From assembly GCA_900548455.1 (NCBI GenBank), contig URKQ01000016.1, forward strand, positions 1 to 64,000: a stretch of 64,000 nt of DNA, given 5' to 3'. The translations under genes were made by a program, and so were the position numbers. The notes beneath the pieces were generated by a model, which was given only the letters and a program-made list of their open reading frames with translations, was not told the DNA's origin and did not search any database. The stretch is from an uncultured Clostridium sp. Its GTDB lineage: Bacteria; Bacillota; Clostridia; Clostridiales; Clostridiaceae. This document shows, piece by piece, positions 53,402 through 63,014 of this stretch (position 1 is its first letter; each line of letters begins with the position of its first letter).

Positions 53402-53683
53402 GTGCTGTCAGTTAATGAATTATTAGATATTGCAATGAGTGAACTTATAAACCTTAAGGGCGGTGAGATTTTCCTGGTTCGTGATTTATTTAAAGGTTAC
53501 GAATGGAATGGGATTTCTCTTAGCGACCGACTCCTCCTAGGGACTTTATTTCTCAAAGATATAAAGAATGATGATATGAGCGCTGTCCCTATAAAAAAGA
53601 TTTCATCCGGGCAGCAGATGTATAAAAAGACAGCTTTACTTAATAAGGTGATATGTCAGGAGGAACGCAATGAAATTGTTTAA
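53402..53683 (+). CDS. DUF1413-domain small protein, first gene of the Gabija operon
   Basis: 93 residues from GTG 53402, seven bases after TAGGAGGT. GGEIFLVRDLFKGYEWNGIS then LSDRLLLGTLFLKDIKN is the DUF1413 pattern, often small winged or DNA-binding-like proteins of unknown role. It overlaps the start of gajA by 14 bases, so it is translationally coupled to the nuclease. A regulatory or accessory part in this defence unit is an inference. Confidence 0.65.
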   Translation: MLSVNELLDIAMSELINLKGGEIFLVRDLFKGYEWNGISLSDRLLLGTLFLKDIKNDDMSAVPIKKISSGQQMYKKTALLNKVICQEERNEIV

Positions 53684-55706
53684 AATGATAGTTAGTAATT
53701 ACAGGTGTTTTGGAAAAGAACCTACTGTCATTAATTTTGATGATTTAACCGGTTTTATTGGTCATAATAGTAGCGGAAAGACTGCATTAATTACAGCTTT
53801 ATTGAAGTTGTTTGGTGATAAAACTTCAGATAGGCTTATAGAACGTTCCGATTTTTATATTCCTGTTAGTCAACGTCCTGAAAGCGTGGTTGAGAATGAG
53901 CTATTTATAGAAGCATATTTTTCATTCGAAAAATCATTAGGATCCGAAAGTTCGTTAGATGTTCCTACATTTTTCGCTCATTTCGTGATAGATGAACCGC
54001 AAGGCAACCCATATCTTAGAATTAGACTAGATGCTACATGGGAAAAGAGTACAAATCCTGATGGAATTATAGAAAGTAAAATTCGCTATATAACTACTAG
54101 CACTACTGAAATTGGAGATATTGAGTGGCCTAAAGTCAATAGACACGAATTAGAGCGAATAAAGATGATTTATATACCAGCTATTAGGCAGCCGAACGAA
54201 CAGCTTAAAAATGTGTCTGGTTCTATTATGTATAGACTACTCAACAGCATAAAATGGTCGGATGAATCAAAGGACAAAATTCGGCAAAGAACGGAATTGG
54301 TGGAGAAAGCTTTCTTAGAAGAAAAATCCATAGAATTATTGGCGACTTCTTTAGATACACAATGGAACGAATATCACAAGGACCAAAGGTACTCAAATGC
54401 AAAAATACAATTTAACAATTCCGATTTAGAAACTATTTTAAAGAAAGTAGAGGTTACATTCTCACCTACTGAAACTACACGAAGCTTTAAAAGTGATGAG
54501 CTTGGAGATGGACTTCGATCCTTATTTTATCTTTCTATTGTTGATACTTTACTTGATATTGAAGAAAAAATTATGCAAGAAATATCTACAAAGGGAACAT
54601 CCGAGCATTTTGATTTGCTTCCACCTATACTTACAATTGTAGCAATAGAAGAACCGGAAAATCATATTTCGCCCCAGGTTCTTGGAAGAGTCATTGAGCG
54701 AGTGAAGACTATTTCGGCTAATGCTAATTCTCAATCAATAGTAACTTCTCATTCGCCATCAATCATAAAGAGAATTGACCCTTCGAATATAAGGTATTTT
54801 AGAAACTGCCGCGAAATAGAGTGCTCTGAAGTGACTGAAATTACTCTTCCCGATAAGGAAAAAGAGTCCAGTCAATTTAAGTATATTAAGGAAGCTGTAA
54901 CAGCCTATCCCGAATTATACTTTGCAAAATTAGTTGTTTTAGGCGAAGGTGATAGTGAAGAAATAATAATTAGAAAAATGCTAGAGCTTAAAAACACCAA
55001 AATAGATTCGGCAGAAATTTCTATAGTCCCATTAGGTGGACGCCATGTTAATCACTTTTGGAGATTGCTAAATGATTTAAATATTCCATTTATAACACTG
55101 CTTGATCTTGATCGAGAACGCAATGGTGGAGGTTGGGGTCGTATAAAATACGCTATTCAGCAACTGATAGAGAATGGTGCAAACCGTGATGAACTTTTAG
55201 ATACTGAAGATGGAGTGCTAACTGAAAATGAATTTGATGAAATGCACTCTTGGAAAGATTATGAACATATTGATCCATGGATTGAAATGCTTAGAACGTA
55301 TAATATATTTTTTTCATATCCGCTCGATATTGACTTTTCAATGTTAACTAAATTTAAAGAGAAATATATTGCCACTTTATCTAGTGATGAAGGTCCCCTT
55401 ATAAAAGGATATGGCAAAATACAAAAGCCGAAAATCCCAGAAGGAAAGAAAGATGAGTATCAAGAATTACTAAACAAAAGAATAGAATCTGATGTACGTG
55501 CTACTTTAAAGGATGAAGGTGGCGATGGGTTTACGTATAGCTATGACGAAAAAGAGCTAATGATTTGGTATAATTATTTCTTTTTAAATAGAGGGAAGCC
55601 TACTACACATCGTGTGCTATTTACTGAGAATGAAGATATAAAATTTGAAAGTTTCCCAAGTTGTTTGCAGGAATTTGCAAATGCTATTATAGATAAATTA
55701 AACTAA
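53670..55706 (+). CDS. gajA: GajA-like ATP-gated OLD-family nuclease (Gabija)
   Basis: 678 residues. AAA/SMC-like ATPase: Walker A GHNSSGKT at 31-38, signature and Walker B near 325 (IVAIEEPENHIS), H-loop in TSHSPSIIK. TOPRIM nuclease: VLGEGDSEE at about 420 and LLDLDRE at about 476 give the metal-binding acids. Gabija GajA nicks DNA when nucleotides are depleted during phage infection. It is longer than the B. cereus protein. The adjacent UvrD-like gene completes the system. Confidence 0.87.
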   Translation: MKLFKMIVSNYRCFGKEPTVINFDDLTGFIGHNSSGKTALITALLKLFGDKTSDRLIERSDFYIPVSQRPESVVENELFIEAYFSFEKSLGSESSLDVPTFFAHFVIDEPQGNPYLRIRLDATWEKSTNPDGIIESKIRYITTSTTEIGDIEWPKVNRHELERIKMIYIPAIRQPNEQLKNVSGSIMYRLLNSIKWSDESKDKIRQRTELVEKAFLEEKSIELLATSLDTQWNEYHKDQRYSNAKIQFNNSDLETILKKVEVTFSPTETTRSFKSDELGDGLRSLFYLSIVDTLLDIEEKIMQEISTKGTSEHFDLLPPILTIVAIEEPENHISPQVLGRVIERVKTISANANSQSIVTSHSPSIIKRIDPSNIRYFRNCREIECSEVTEITLPDKEKESSQFKYIKEAVTAYPELYFAKLVVLGEGDSEEIIIRKMLELKNTKIDSAEISIVPLGGRHVNHFWRLLNDLNIPFITLLDLDRERNGGGWGRIKYAIQQLIENGANRDELLDTEDGVLTENEFDEMHSWKDYEHIDPWIEMLRTYNIFFSYPLDIDFSMLTKFKEKYIATLSSDEGPLIKGYGKIQKPKIPEGKKDEYQELLNKRIESDVRATLKDEGGDGFTYSYDEKELMIWYNYFFLNRGKPTTHRVLFTENEDIKFESFPSCLQEFANAIIDKLN

Positions 55707-55727
55707 TTACGTAAAGGAGGTATGCAG

Positions 55728-57422
55728 GTGGTGTGGAAAAAATGCGATGAGTGGGCACCGGCTGATGGGTTTGTGTTAGAAGCTGTTGCACTAGAGGTTG
55801 CAAAAAGCAATTGCAATAATATTGTGGTGGCTGGTCCCGGTGCTGGAAAAACAGAGCTTTTAGCACAAAGGGCGTGCTATTTACTAGAAACAAACACTTG
55901 CATGAATCCCAAAAGAATTCTTGCCATTAGTTTTAAGAAAGATGCTGCATCTAATTTGAAAGAGCGTGTGGAAAAAAGATGCGGTAGAGAACTAGTGGCA
56001 AGATTTGATTCAATGACATATGATGCATTTGCAAAATCAATGCTGGATCATTTTATGAATGGTCTACCTATAGAAATGAGGCCTAATAAGGACTATGAGG
56101 TCGATTTAACTGGTAAGAAAAGCAATGGTAAAAGCATTATTTCTTTTCAAGATATATCAAAATTAGCAACTCAAATTATTACAACAAATCCATTAATTAA
56201 GCGTTCGCTACAATTAACATATAGTCATGTTTTTTTAGATGAATTTCAAGATACTACTGGTATACAATATGAACTATTAAAAATTTGTTTTCGTGGTTCC
56301 ACTGCGGTTATAACTGCAGTAGGTGATAGTAAGCAACGTATTATGCTTTGGGCAGGTGCAAAGAGAACTGTTTTTGAAGATTATCAAAAAGACTTTAGTG
56401 CGGTTAAAAAAACTTTATTAATGAATCATCGGTCTGCCCCTCGTTTAGTAGAAATACAAAAAGCTATGTATGCAAATCTAAATGAACAGACGGTTGATAT
56501 AACCCCTTCATCCAAATGGGAGGATGACATGGGAAGGGCGTATTTGAGATTTTTTAATGATGAGAAGTGTGAAACAGAAGTGATATGCAATGAAATCGTA
56601 AATTTGATAAAAGATGGAACAAAGCCAAGAGATATATGTATACTTGTTAAACAAACAGTTGATGTATATAGCGGAGATATTATAAACTGTTTGGCTGATA
56701 ATAATATAAAGGCAAGGAATGAAACGCTGTATCAAGGTTTGCTGAAAGAAGAAATAGTGCAGATATTATCATGTATCGTCATACTTACTGTATCTAAACG
56801 ACATCCAAATGAATGGAAAAGCATTATTAGCTTTTTTTCCGAGTTAGAGCTACTGGATGAAAATTCAAAAATTGAAGAGTATGTTAGAGTAGAGAATGAA
56901 GTAAATGATCTTATAGAGACCTTTGCAAGTAGCATTAAAAATGTATCCGAATATGAAACATTTAGTAATAGTATAGATTATTTGTTGGAAAGAATGTCTT
57001 ATGATAAGTTATCTAACTTATTTTTAGAGTATAAGAATAAATCTTATTTTGATAAGATAATTTCTGAATTTAAACGGTTATTGTGGGATGAATACTTGGG
57101 AATAAGTGACTGGGAAGTTGCAATTGATAGTTTTATTGGAGAGGATTCAATTCCTATCATGACAATACATAAGAGTAAAGGGCTAGAATATGAAGCCGTT
57201 TTTTTCATTGGGTTAGAGGATTCCGCTTTTTGGAACTTCACTAAACAACCTGATGAAGATAAATGCACATTCTTTGTTGCTTTATCGAGAGCAAAAGTTC
57301 GAGTCGATTTTACTTTTTGTAAAGGACGCCAAACGAGATTTACAGACAAGCAAAGTAACAGTAAAATTAATGAGCTTTATGAGATGATATTAAAAACAGG
57401 ATTAGTAGAGGTCATGAAATAA
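55728..57422 (+). CDS. gajB: GajB-like UvrD-family helicase (Gabija)
   Basis: About 564 residues, superfamily 1 helicase: Walker A VVAGPGAGKTELLAQRA, motif II FLDEFQDT, motif III VGDSKQRI, motif V TIHKSKGLEYEAVFFIG and VI VALSRAKVRVDF. GTG 55728 fits AAAGGAGG best; an in-frame ATG at 55722 is too close. In Gabija, GajB senses nucleic acid ends and activates GajA. Gap to gajA is about 20 bases. Confidence 0.87.
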   Translation: MVWKKCDEWAPADGFVLEAVALEVAKSNCNNIVVAGPGAGKTELLAQRACYLLETNTCMNPKRILAISFKKDAASNLKERVEKRCGRELVARFDSMTYDAFAKSMLDHFMNGLPIEMRPNKDYEVDLTGKKSNGKSIISFQDISKLATQIITTNPLIKRSLQLTYSHVFLDEFQDTTGIQYELLKICFRGSTAVITAVGDSKQRIMLWAGAKRTVFEDYQKDFSAVKKTLLMNHRSAPRLVEIQKAMYANLNEQTVDITPSSKWEDDMGRAYLRFFNDEKCETEVICNEIVNLIKDGTKPRDICILVKQTVDVYSGDIINCLADNNIKARNETLYQGLLKEEIVQILSCIVILTVSKRHPNEWKSIISFFSELELLDENSKIEEYVRVENEVNDLIETFASSIKNVSEYETFSNSIDYLLERMSYDKLSNLFLEYKNKSYFDKIISEFKRLLWDEYLGISDWEVAIDSFIGEDSIPIMTIHKSKGLEYEAVFFIGLEDSAFWNFTKQPDEDKCTFFVALSRAKVRVDFTFCKGRQTRFTDKQSNSKINELYEMILKTGLVEVMK

Positions 57423-57467
57423 GAGGATAAATGCCCTGCATAAATTGTACAAGTACGAAAACAGCTA

Positions 57468-57521
57468 TCCGCCAAGGAACCACTGGGTCTTGGTAGCATA
57501 ATTTTTGTCTACTCAAGGCAT
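57468..57521 (+). repeat. Element right-end sequence, copy 2
   Basis: TCCGCCAAGGAACCAC then TTTGTCTACTCAAGGCAT, as at 50073. It forms the right junction of the island. Confidence 0.78.
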
Positions 57522-57560
57522 GTGGAGACGGTAGTTAAGCTTAAAAGGAAACAAAGTTAG
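57519..57560 (+). repeat. Relic rlmD 3' end no. 4 (probably the original)
   Basis: Reads HVETVVKLKRKQS and a stop; bases 57525-57541 match rlmD 45058-45074 at 14 of 17 positions. Island DNA ends here and core chromosome resumes. Confidence 0.85.
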
Positions 57561-57656
57561 AAGCATTGACATAAACACTACTATAAAATGGATGAAGTGT
57601 GATATAATTCTTAACTTAAGGTTAGGAAACATCGAGAAAAAGAAATATGGTTAGAG

Positions 57657-57695
57657 AGAGCCTTTGAGTGTTTTATAATGCACTTGAGGGCTTTC
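57657..57695 (+). terminator. Terminator-like hairpin downstream of the island
   Basis: AGCCTTTGAGTG pairs with CACTTGAGGGCT (G-T pairs), then TTTC. Likely the original rlmD terminator. The rest of 57561-57918 is AT-rich and featureless. Confidence 0.6.
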
Positions 57696-57918
57696 TATCG
57701 TTACAGGAATATAGATATTATCCAAATACGCTATAAGACATGATACTATTAATGTATTTTTGTGGGGCAATGATTTATCAAGATAAGAAAATACATATAT
57801 TTGTTGTTGAATAAATGGATAACATGTAATATATAGTTAATAAGGTTAAAATGTATACGGAGTAAAATAAATTTGAACTTGAAGTGAATATTATTTCTAT
57901 AAAAGGAGGATGAACATT

Positions 57919-58761
57919 ATGTATAAGTATAAATCTTTAAAAAATGTTTCATATAATGAAATTGCAAAATGCTTAAACCTTGCTTTTTCTGATTATTATT
58001 TACCAATTCAATTAACTGAAAAAGAACTACAAACTCATATTGAAATGAGTGATGTTGATAAGGGATTATCCTATGGTGCATTCTTGGATAATCAAATGGT
58101 TGGATTTATATTTAATTCTTGTAATATCTATAATAAACAGAAAGCAGTTTTTGATGTAGGAACGGGAGTTATTCCAAAGCATAGAGGGAATAAAGTTTTT
58201 ACTAACCTTTTTAAATTTACTGAACAAGAACTTCAAAAGCATCAAATAGAAAAATACTATTTAGAAGTTTTGCAATAAAATGAGAAAGCAATATCTTCAT
58301 ATAAAAAGCAAGGGTTTACTGTTACAAGAGAATTTTCTATTCTCAAGTATTCTAATTATACTAAAGAAACGGTTAACGCAAGAATGGAGTATATGGATTT
58401 TATTGATTTTGACTTCAACAAGGTAAGTCATTGTAATTGTGTGGAGCCATCTTATGAACATTCTAATAATATATTAAAAATAACTCCCGATTTTTATGGC
58501 GTTGCATATAGACAAAAAAATAATATGATATCAGCATTTTGTATTTTTTCAAAAAAGGATGGACATATTGTTCAGCTTGGATATACCGATACGGTTGAGT
58601 TGAAGCTAATTATTCAACAGCTAATTATAAAGTTTGACAACGTTGTAATTAAAAATATTGATATAATTTATTCAGAAGTATTAACTTTATTGCATTACAT
58701 GGGGTTTAAGGAAATTTGCAAACAATTTGAAATGGTAAAAAGCATTAAGGATTTTAAATGA
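57919..58761 (+). pseudogene. GNAT acetyltransferase interrupted by one stop
   Basis: The N-terminal part MYKYKSLKNVSYNEIAKCLN to YYLEVLQ holds VGTGVIPKHRGNKVFTNLF, the acetyl-CoA loop. A TAA at 58276-58278 follows, and the same frame continues NEKAISSYKKQGFTVTREF, the normal GNAT end, into a second GNAT-like half to 58761. A single base change explains it. AAGGAGG fits the ATG at 57919. Confidence 0.8.
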
Positions 58762-58879
58762 TTTTCTTGAAAAGAATAATGCATTAAAAACCTTTAATTC
58801 AAAACAAAGGATAATACTTATAGCATCATCTTTTGATAAGCAAACATTATCTAAATTAAACAAGGAGAAAATATTATGA
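58742..58879 (+). pseudogene. Short decayed coding fragment
   Basis: A frame without start reads NALKTFNSKQRIILIASSF then DKQTLSKLNKEKIL and ends in the ATGA overlap with the next gene. It may be the remnant of a DUF91/DUF5655-like nuclease-related gene; I am not sure. Confidence 0.25.
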
Positions 58880-59664
58880 ACCAATATTTAAAAATTCAAG
58901 AAAAGATAAAGCATAATGAGGTTACCTATATTAGTTGCTTTTCTGAGGCTTTCGAAAATGAACAGATCATTAGATTTCGTGACAGCAAGATGAGTGATAT
59001 GAAGTTTCATAATTCTACAAATGTTAAAAAAACATTATCTGAAGATACTTTACAGAAGATTATTAAAGAGGAAATAGAACTAAATCATAAGGAAGGTAAA
59101 GATTTTTGTAGGATTACTATAGATGAATTACCTACTGAAAAATGTTTGAAAGAATATGGTGAAAAACTAGAGATTGAGCATTATGGTAACTATGTATATG
59201 TATCTATGGAATCTCCAAAATGGAACACTTTAAGGGGGCATTCAATACGTAAAATTATAGATGATTCTATGGTTGAAGATTTGGTATCACTAGATTTAAT
59301 TCAGGATGGGGAGACTTTTGAAAGTGATTTTTGCCAGCGTAGAGCTAGACGTACAGGACAAGCATCTTTATCAGAAATTCCGGTGGACACATACATTTGT
59401 TATTATGATAAAATTCCAGTTGGAAGTTGTCAATTGTTTTTATATAATGGAATAGCTAAAATAGAAGACTTTACAGTGTCTACAGAGTATCAGCGTTGTG
59501 GAATAGGTACTACTATTTTAAAATATGTGATAGATATAGCTCTTTCAAAGAAGGCTGAATTGATATATCTCAGTGCTGATGAGGACGATACAGCAAAAGA
59601 AATGTATGAAAAGTTAGGATTTGAAAAAGTAAGTGAGTCTTATGCATTGGTATACAAGTTGTAA
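58876..59664 (+). CDS. GNAT acetyltransferase with an N-terminal extra domain
   Basis: 262 residues; the last 140 form the GNAT fold: IEDFTVSTEYQRCGIGTTILKYVI (acetyl-CoA loop QRCGIG), then KAELIYLSADEDDTAKEMYEKLGF. Residues 1-115 resemble a degenerate second GNAT half (YISCFSEAFENEQIIRF). AAGGAG nine bases before the ATG. Substrate unknown. Confidence 0.83.
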   Translation: MNQYLKIQEKIKHNEVTYISCFSEAFENEQIIRFRDSKMSDMKFHNSTNVKKTLSEDTLQKIIKEEIELNHKEGKDFCRITIDELPTEKCLKEYGEKLEIEHYGNYVYVSMESPKWNTLRGHSIRKIIDDSMVEDLVSLDLIQDGETFESDFCQRRARRTGQASLSEIPVDTYICYYDKIPVGSCQLFLYNGIAKIEDFTVSTEYQRCGIGTTILKYVIDIALSKKAELIYLSADEDDTAKEMYEKLGFEKVSESYALVYKL

Positions 59665-59714
59665 AATATTTATGTTGGCTGAATAGTTAAATATAAAGGA
59701 GAGATGTGTAAAAA

Positions 59715-60191
59715 ATGGACTATATAAAATACTTACGAAATAAAATTGGTCATGATGCAATAAACCTTACAGGAGTAAATGTATTAATAATAAATAAATG
59801 TAATCAAGTGCTTCTTCAAAAAAGGGGAGCATATCCATTTAAATGGGGATTGATTGGTGGAATAACAGAACTAGGAGAATCACTTGAGGATAGTGCAATT
59901 AGAGAAACGAAGGAAGAAACAGGTTTAGATATAGAAGATTTAGGGTTATTGGGTACAACTTCAGGAAAAAAATGTTATATTCATTTGCCTAATGGAGATA
60001 AGGCATACTTTATAAGCATTGGATATGTAACTAAAAGTTTTAAGGGTGATTTAATAATCGATAATTTGGAAACAAAAGAATTAAGATTTTTTGATTATGA
60101 GGAGTTACCTAAAAATATTCCTAGTAGTCATAGAATATTTTTAGATAAGTATTTTCTAAAAGAAGCGAGGTACCTTTCAAGAAAGAAGTAA
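59715..60191 (+). CDS. NUDIX hydrolase
   Basis: 158 residues. NUDIX box GGITELGESLEDSAIRETKE then ETGLDI is complete (GX5EX7REUXEEXGU). It hydrolyses a nucleoside diphosphate linked to some group; the flanking LLQKRGAYPFKWGLIG strand is typical. GGAGAG precedes the ATG by about nine bases. No partner enzyme is evident among the neighbouring GNAT genes. Confidence 0.9.
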   Translation: MDYIKYLRNKIGHDAINLTGVNVLIINKCNQVLLQKRGAYPFKWGLIGGITELGESLEDSAIRETKEETGLDIEDLGLLGTTSGKKCYIHLPNGDKAYFISIGYVTKSFKGDLIIDNLETKELRFFDYEELPKNIPSSHRIFLDKYFLKEARYLSRKK

Positions 60192-60207
60192 GTTAATATA
60201 GATCGGT

Positions 60208-60243
60208 AATAACTATGACATACTGTTGTCATAGTTATTTTGC
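60208..60243 (+). terminator. Terminator of the NUDIX gene
   Basis: AATAACTATGACA pairs perfectly with TGTCATAGTTATT, then TT. Confidence 0.88.
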
Positions 60244-60280
60244 TAAAATTAAGTAAAGTTAGAAAGGGGCTGAAAGTGGT

Positions 60281-60844
60281 ATGAAAGAAGTATATGAACA
60301 ATGTCCGGTATTAGGAAATGATAAATATTTATTGAGGCTAGTGGATATAGGTGATGCTAAAGATTTATTAAAGGTGTATAGTGATGAAAAGACAGTTCCA
60401 TATTTTAATAGCGATAATTGTAATGGAGATGATTTTTTCTATAAAACTTATGAACGGATGCAAGATGCAGTAAACTATTGGATTTTTGAATATGAGAGAA
60501 AAGGATTTGTGAGATGGGCAATTATTGATAAAAGCAGTAATGAAGCAATTGGCACAATTGAATTATTTAATAGAAAATCTAAAGACTATTTTAATTCCTG
60601 TGGACTTCTTAGATTGGACCTAAGAAGTGACTATGAAAATCAACATTGTATCTTTTCAATATTATCAATTATAATACCATCAACATATAATTTATTTAAT
60701 TGTAATATGATTGCCACTAAAGCAGCACTATTTGCAAAAGAAAGAATTTATGCATTAAAGCATATGGGGTTCAGTGAAACGAAAAACAAATTGGTAGGTC
60801 ACGATGGTACTGAATATGGTGATTATTGGAGTCGCCTAAAATGA
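60281..60844 (+). CDS. GNAT acetyltransferase, RimJ/RimL type
   Basis: 187 residues. LRLVDIGDAKDLLKVYSDEKTV, VRWAIIDKSSNEAIGTIELFN and YALKHMGFSETKNK follow the RimJ/RimL layout; the acetyl-CoA loop (SDYENQHCIFSIL) lacks the usual Gly pattern, so activity may be altered. AGAAAGGGGCTG lies before the ATG. Confidence 0.78.
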   Translation: MKEVYEQCPVLGNDKYLLRLVDIGDAKDLLKVYSDEKTVPYFNSDNCNGDDFFYKTYERMQDAVNYWIFEYERKGFVRWAIIDKSSNEAIGTIELFNRKSKDYFNSCGLLRLDLRSDYENQHCIFSILSIIIPSTYNLFNCNMIATKAALFAKERIYALKHMGFSETKNKLVGHDGTEYGDYWSRLK

Positions 60845-60889
60845 TAGGTTATGTAGTAAGTTGCAGAGCCAAATGAGGGGAGTTTAAGA

Positions 60890-61822
60890 ATGAAAATTGA
60901 TCGTCTTTTAGGTATAACAATATATTTATTAAATCATGGGCGAACATCAGCTTATTTTTTAGCACAACATTTTGAAGTATCGACTAGAACAATTATGAGA
61001 GATATTGATACATTGTGTTTAGCAGGAATTCCTGTAGTTTCAAACTGTGGTGCAGATGGTGGTTATGAAATTATGGACACATTTAAGATGCAGGAGCAAG
61101 TTGCTGGGGAAATAGATTATAACCATATAGTATGTGCATTACAAGGACTAGCTTCTGCCTATGAAAATAAGGATATTGAAAAGACCTTGGAAAAAGTGGA
61201 AAGTTTGACTCCTAATATAAATAGCTCAATTATGATGGATTTAAGTGTTGCTCATGAAAATAGAGATACCAATCAGATGTTATTTATACTTAATCAATGT
61301 ATACAAAGTAAGCATAGTATTAATTTTTTATATACAAATAGTTTTGATGAAATAAAGGAAGTGGAAGTTGAACCAGTTGCCACGATTTATAAATGGTATA
61401 ACTGGTATTTGATAGGATATTGTTGTAAACATCAGGATTATAGAATGTATAAGGTAGTACGAATGGACAATCTTAAAATGTCACAAAAAGAAAACTCAAA
61501 ACTCCATTACCTAAAAGAAGTTAATGATATTCTTAAAAATTCAGCAGACGATAGAAAAAGGTTGATAATTGTTTTGAAATGCAAAGAAAAACTGAAATCA
61601 AAATGTCGCGAATATTTTAAGGGTAATATAACAAAAGAATATGAAAATGGTGATTTTGAATACAAGATAGTAGTACCTGAAAATGAACAGTTTTGGTATG
61701 GTGTAATACTTTCTTTTGGAGAAAACGTTAAGGTATTAGAGCCTGAAGAACTTATTAATCGTATAAAAAGGGACTGCACTGGTATTTTAGAGATGTATAA
61801 GGAATGTAATTCTGATACTTAA
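60890..61822 (+). CDS. WYL-domain (YafY/DeoR-like) transcriptional regulator
   Basis: 310 residues: N-terminal HTH_11 (LGITIYLLNHGRTSAYFLAQ, FEVSTRTIMRDIDTLCLAGIPV), a linker, then the WYL domain (VEVEPVATIYKWYNWYLIGY with W-Y-L) and the WCX C-terminal extension (VVPENEQFWYGVILSFGENV). It precedes a DJ-1/PfpI gene in the same direction by 98 bases and may control it. WYL proteins sense small ligands or nucleic acids. Confidence 0.92.
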   Translation: MKIDRLLGITIYLLNHGRTSAYFLAQHFEVSTRTIMRDIDTLCLAGIPVVSNCGADGGYEIMDTFKMQEQVAGEIDYNHIVCALQGLASAYENKDIEKTLEKVESLTPNINSSIMMDLSVAHENRDTNQMLFILNQCIQSKHSINFLYTNSFDEIKEVEVEPVATIYKWYNWYLIGYCCKHQDYRMYKVVRMDNLKMSQKENSKLHYLKEVNDILKNSADDRKRLIIVLKCKEKLKSKCREYFKGNITKEYENGDFEYKIVVPENEQFWYGVILSFGENVKVLEPEELINRIKRDCTGILEMYKECNSDT

Positions 61823-61920
61823 GGTAATTCTACATTTTTAATGTATAGGAAAGTATAAAGATTTTCGATTTTAAAATGCAGTGATATCAAGAATTTATAG
61901 ACAAGAAAGGAAGTACTAAA

Positions 61921-62541
61921 ATGAAAAAGGTAATATATATTTATGTCCTAGACACTTTGGCGGATTGGGAAATCGGTTATATTTTGCAGGCAATTAGTAT
62001 GCAAAGTATGATTAAAGAACCTAAATACATAGTTAAAACTGTTGGCAGAACAAAAGATTCTATTAAAACTTTAGGTGGATTAACTTTAACACCTGATTGT
62101 TCAATTGAAGAAATTATTGATAAAGAAATAGTAGCTTTGCTATTACCTGGTGCTAACACATGGAAGGAGGATGCACAAAAGCCAATTTTAAATATAGCTG
62201 TATCCTGCATTGAACAAGGAGTTTTAGTAGGTGCTATATGTGGTGCAACTTTAGCCTTGGCTGAATTAGGGATTTTAAATAATCATTTACATACAAGTAA
62301 CTCCTGTGAGTATCTTTGTAGCTTTTCTAAGAATTATACAGGGAAACCTTTTTATATTGATGAACTTTCTGTAACAGATGGAAATATAATAACGGCAAGC
62401 TCTGCCGGCGGATTATTATGGGCTAAACATATTATAGAATATTTAAATATTTATACTAGCGAAACTATTGAGGCTTGGTATAAATACTATTTGACTGGCG
62501 ATGCTAAATATTATATGGAAATGTTGTCTAGTTTACAATAA
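61921..62541 (+). CDS. DJ-1/PfpI family protein
   Basis: 206 residues with the class I amidotransferase-like fold: YVLDTLADWEIGYILQ, ALLLPGANTW and the nucleophile elbow VGAICGATLALAELGIL (Cys in AICGAT). Members act as protease, chaperone or deglycase; the clostridial DUF-like type next to WYL regulators is common. AGAAAGGAAG precedes the ATG. Confidence 0.88.
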   Translation: MKKVIYIYVLDTLADWEIGYILQAISMQSMIKEPKYIVKTVGRTKDSIKTLGGLTLTPDCSIEEIIDKEIVALLLPGANTWKEDAQKPILNIAVSCIEQGVLVGAICGATLALAELGILNNHLHTSNSCEYLCSFSKNYTGKPFYIDELSVTDGNIITASSAGGLLWAKHIIEYLNIYTSETIEAWYKYYLTGDAKYYMEMLSSLQ

Positions 62542-62659
62542 ATTTAGTGATTTTCCTCTAAGTAAATTCGATTACTTATCTATAAGATGAAAGGTTTAAA
62601 TAGTAATTAATTTAATGTACAATTAGATAAATATTAATCATAGATGAGAGGGAATTGAA

Positions 62660-62851
62660 ATGAACGGAACAAAGAGAAATAATATTAAGATAGGAGCAAC
62701 GGTTTTAGTTGTTCAAAAACAGGATCAACGTACTGGAAAGTTGACAGAAGGAATAGTGAAGAAGATACTTACCAATTCATCAGAGCATCATCATGGCATA
62801 AAAGTGATGCTTGAGAGCGGCATTGTGGGTAGGGTGAAAGAGATAAAGTAA
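62660..62851 (+). CDS. ywbE: YwbE family protein (DUF2196)
   Basis: 63 residues, MNGTKRNNIKIGATVLVVQK with TGKLTEGIVKKILTNSSEHHHGIKVMLESG, the full YwbE signature. A small beta-barrel-like protein of unknown role. GAGAGGGAATTG upstream. Length is as in Bacillus. Confidence 0.9.
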   Translation: MNGTKRNNIKIGATVLVVQKQDQRTGKLTEGIVKKILTNSSEHHHGIKVMLESGIVGRVKEIK

Positions 62852-62929
62852 CAGTTATTTCAAGGTGTTATATCTGAGGGGTGGAATGATAAAGTATATT
62901 CATATACAATTAGCAAACCAGCAAGAACT

Positions 62930-62957
62930 TAAGGCATACTTTTTAGGTATGTCTTTT
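62930..62957 (+). terminator. Terminator after ywbE
   Basis: AAGGCATAC pairs with GTATGTCTT, then TT. Confidence 0.75.
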
Positions 62958-63014
62958 CTTTGCTTTCTATTTGTTATATTATAGTACTAATGATAGAAAT
63001 AGGGTGGGGATTGT

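Larger units (their letters stand above)
45058..57560. mobile_element. Defence island built by serial integration at the rlmD 3' end
   Basis: Bounded by the 3' end of intact rlmD and a displaced rlmD 3' end at 57519-57560. Within it lie three more C-terminus-like relics (45176, 50125, 51786), two serine-recombinase pseudogenes with related sequence, and three cargo blocks: GTPase; HEPN protein; DUF1413-GajA-GajB. The rum/rlmD 3' end is a known integration site for Firmicutes elements. No intact recombinase remains, so the island is probably immobile by itself. Confidence 0.8.
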
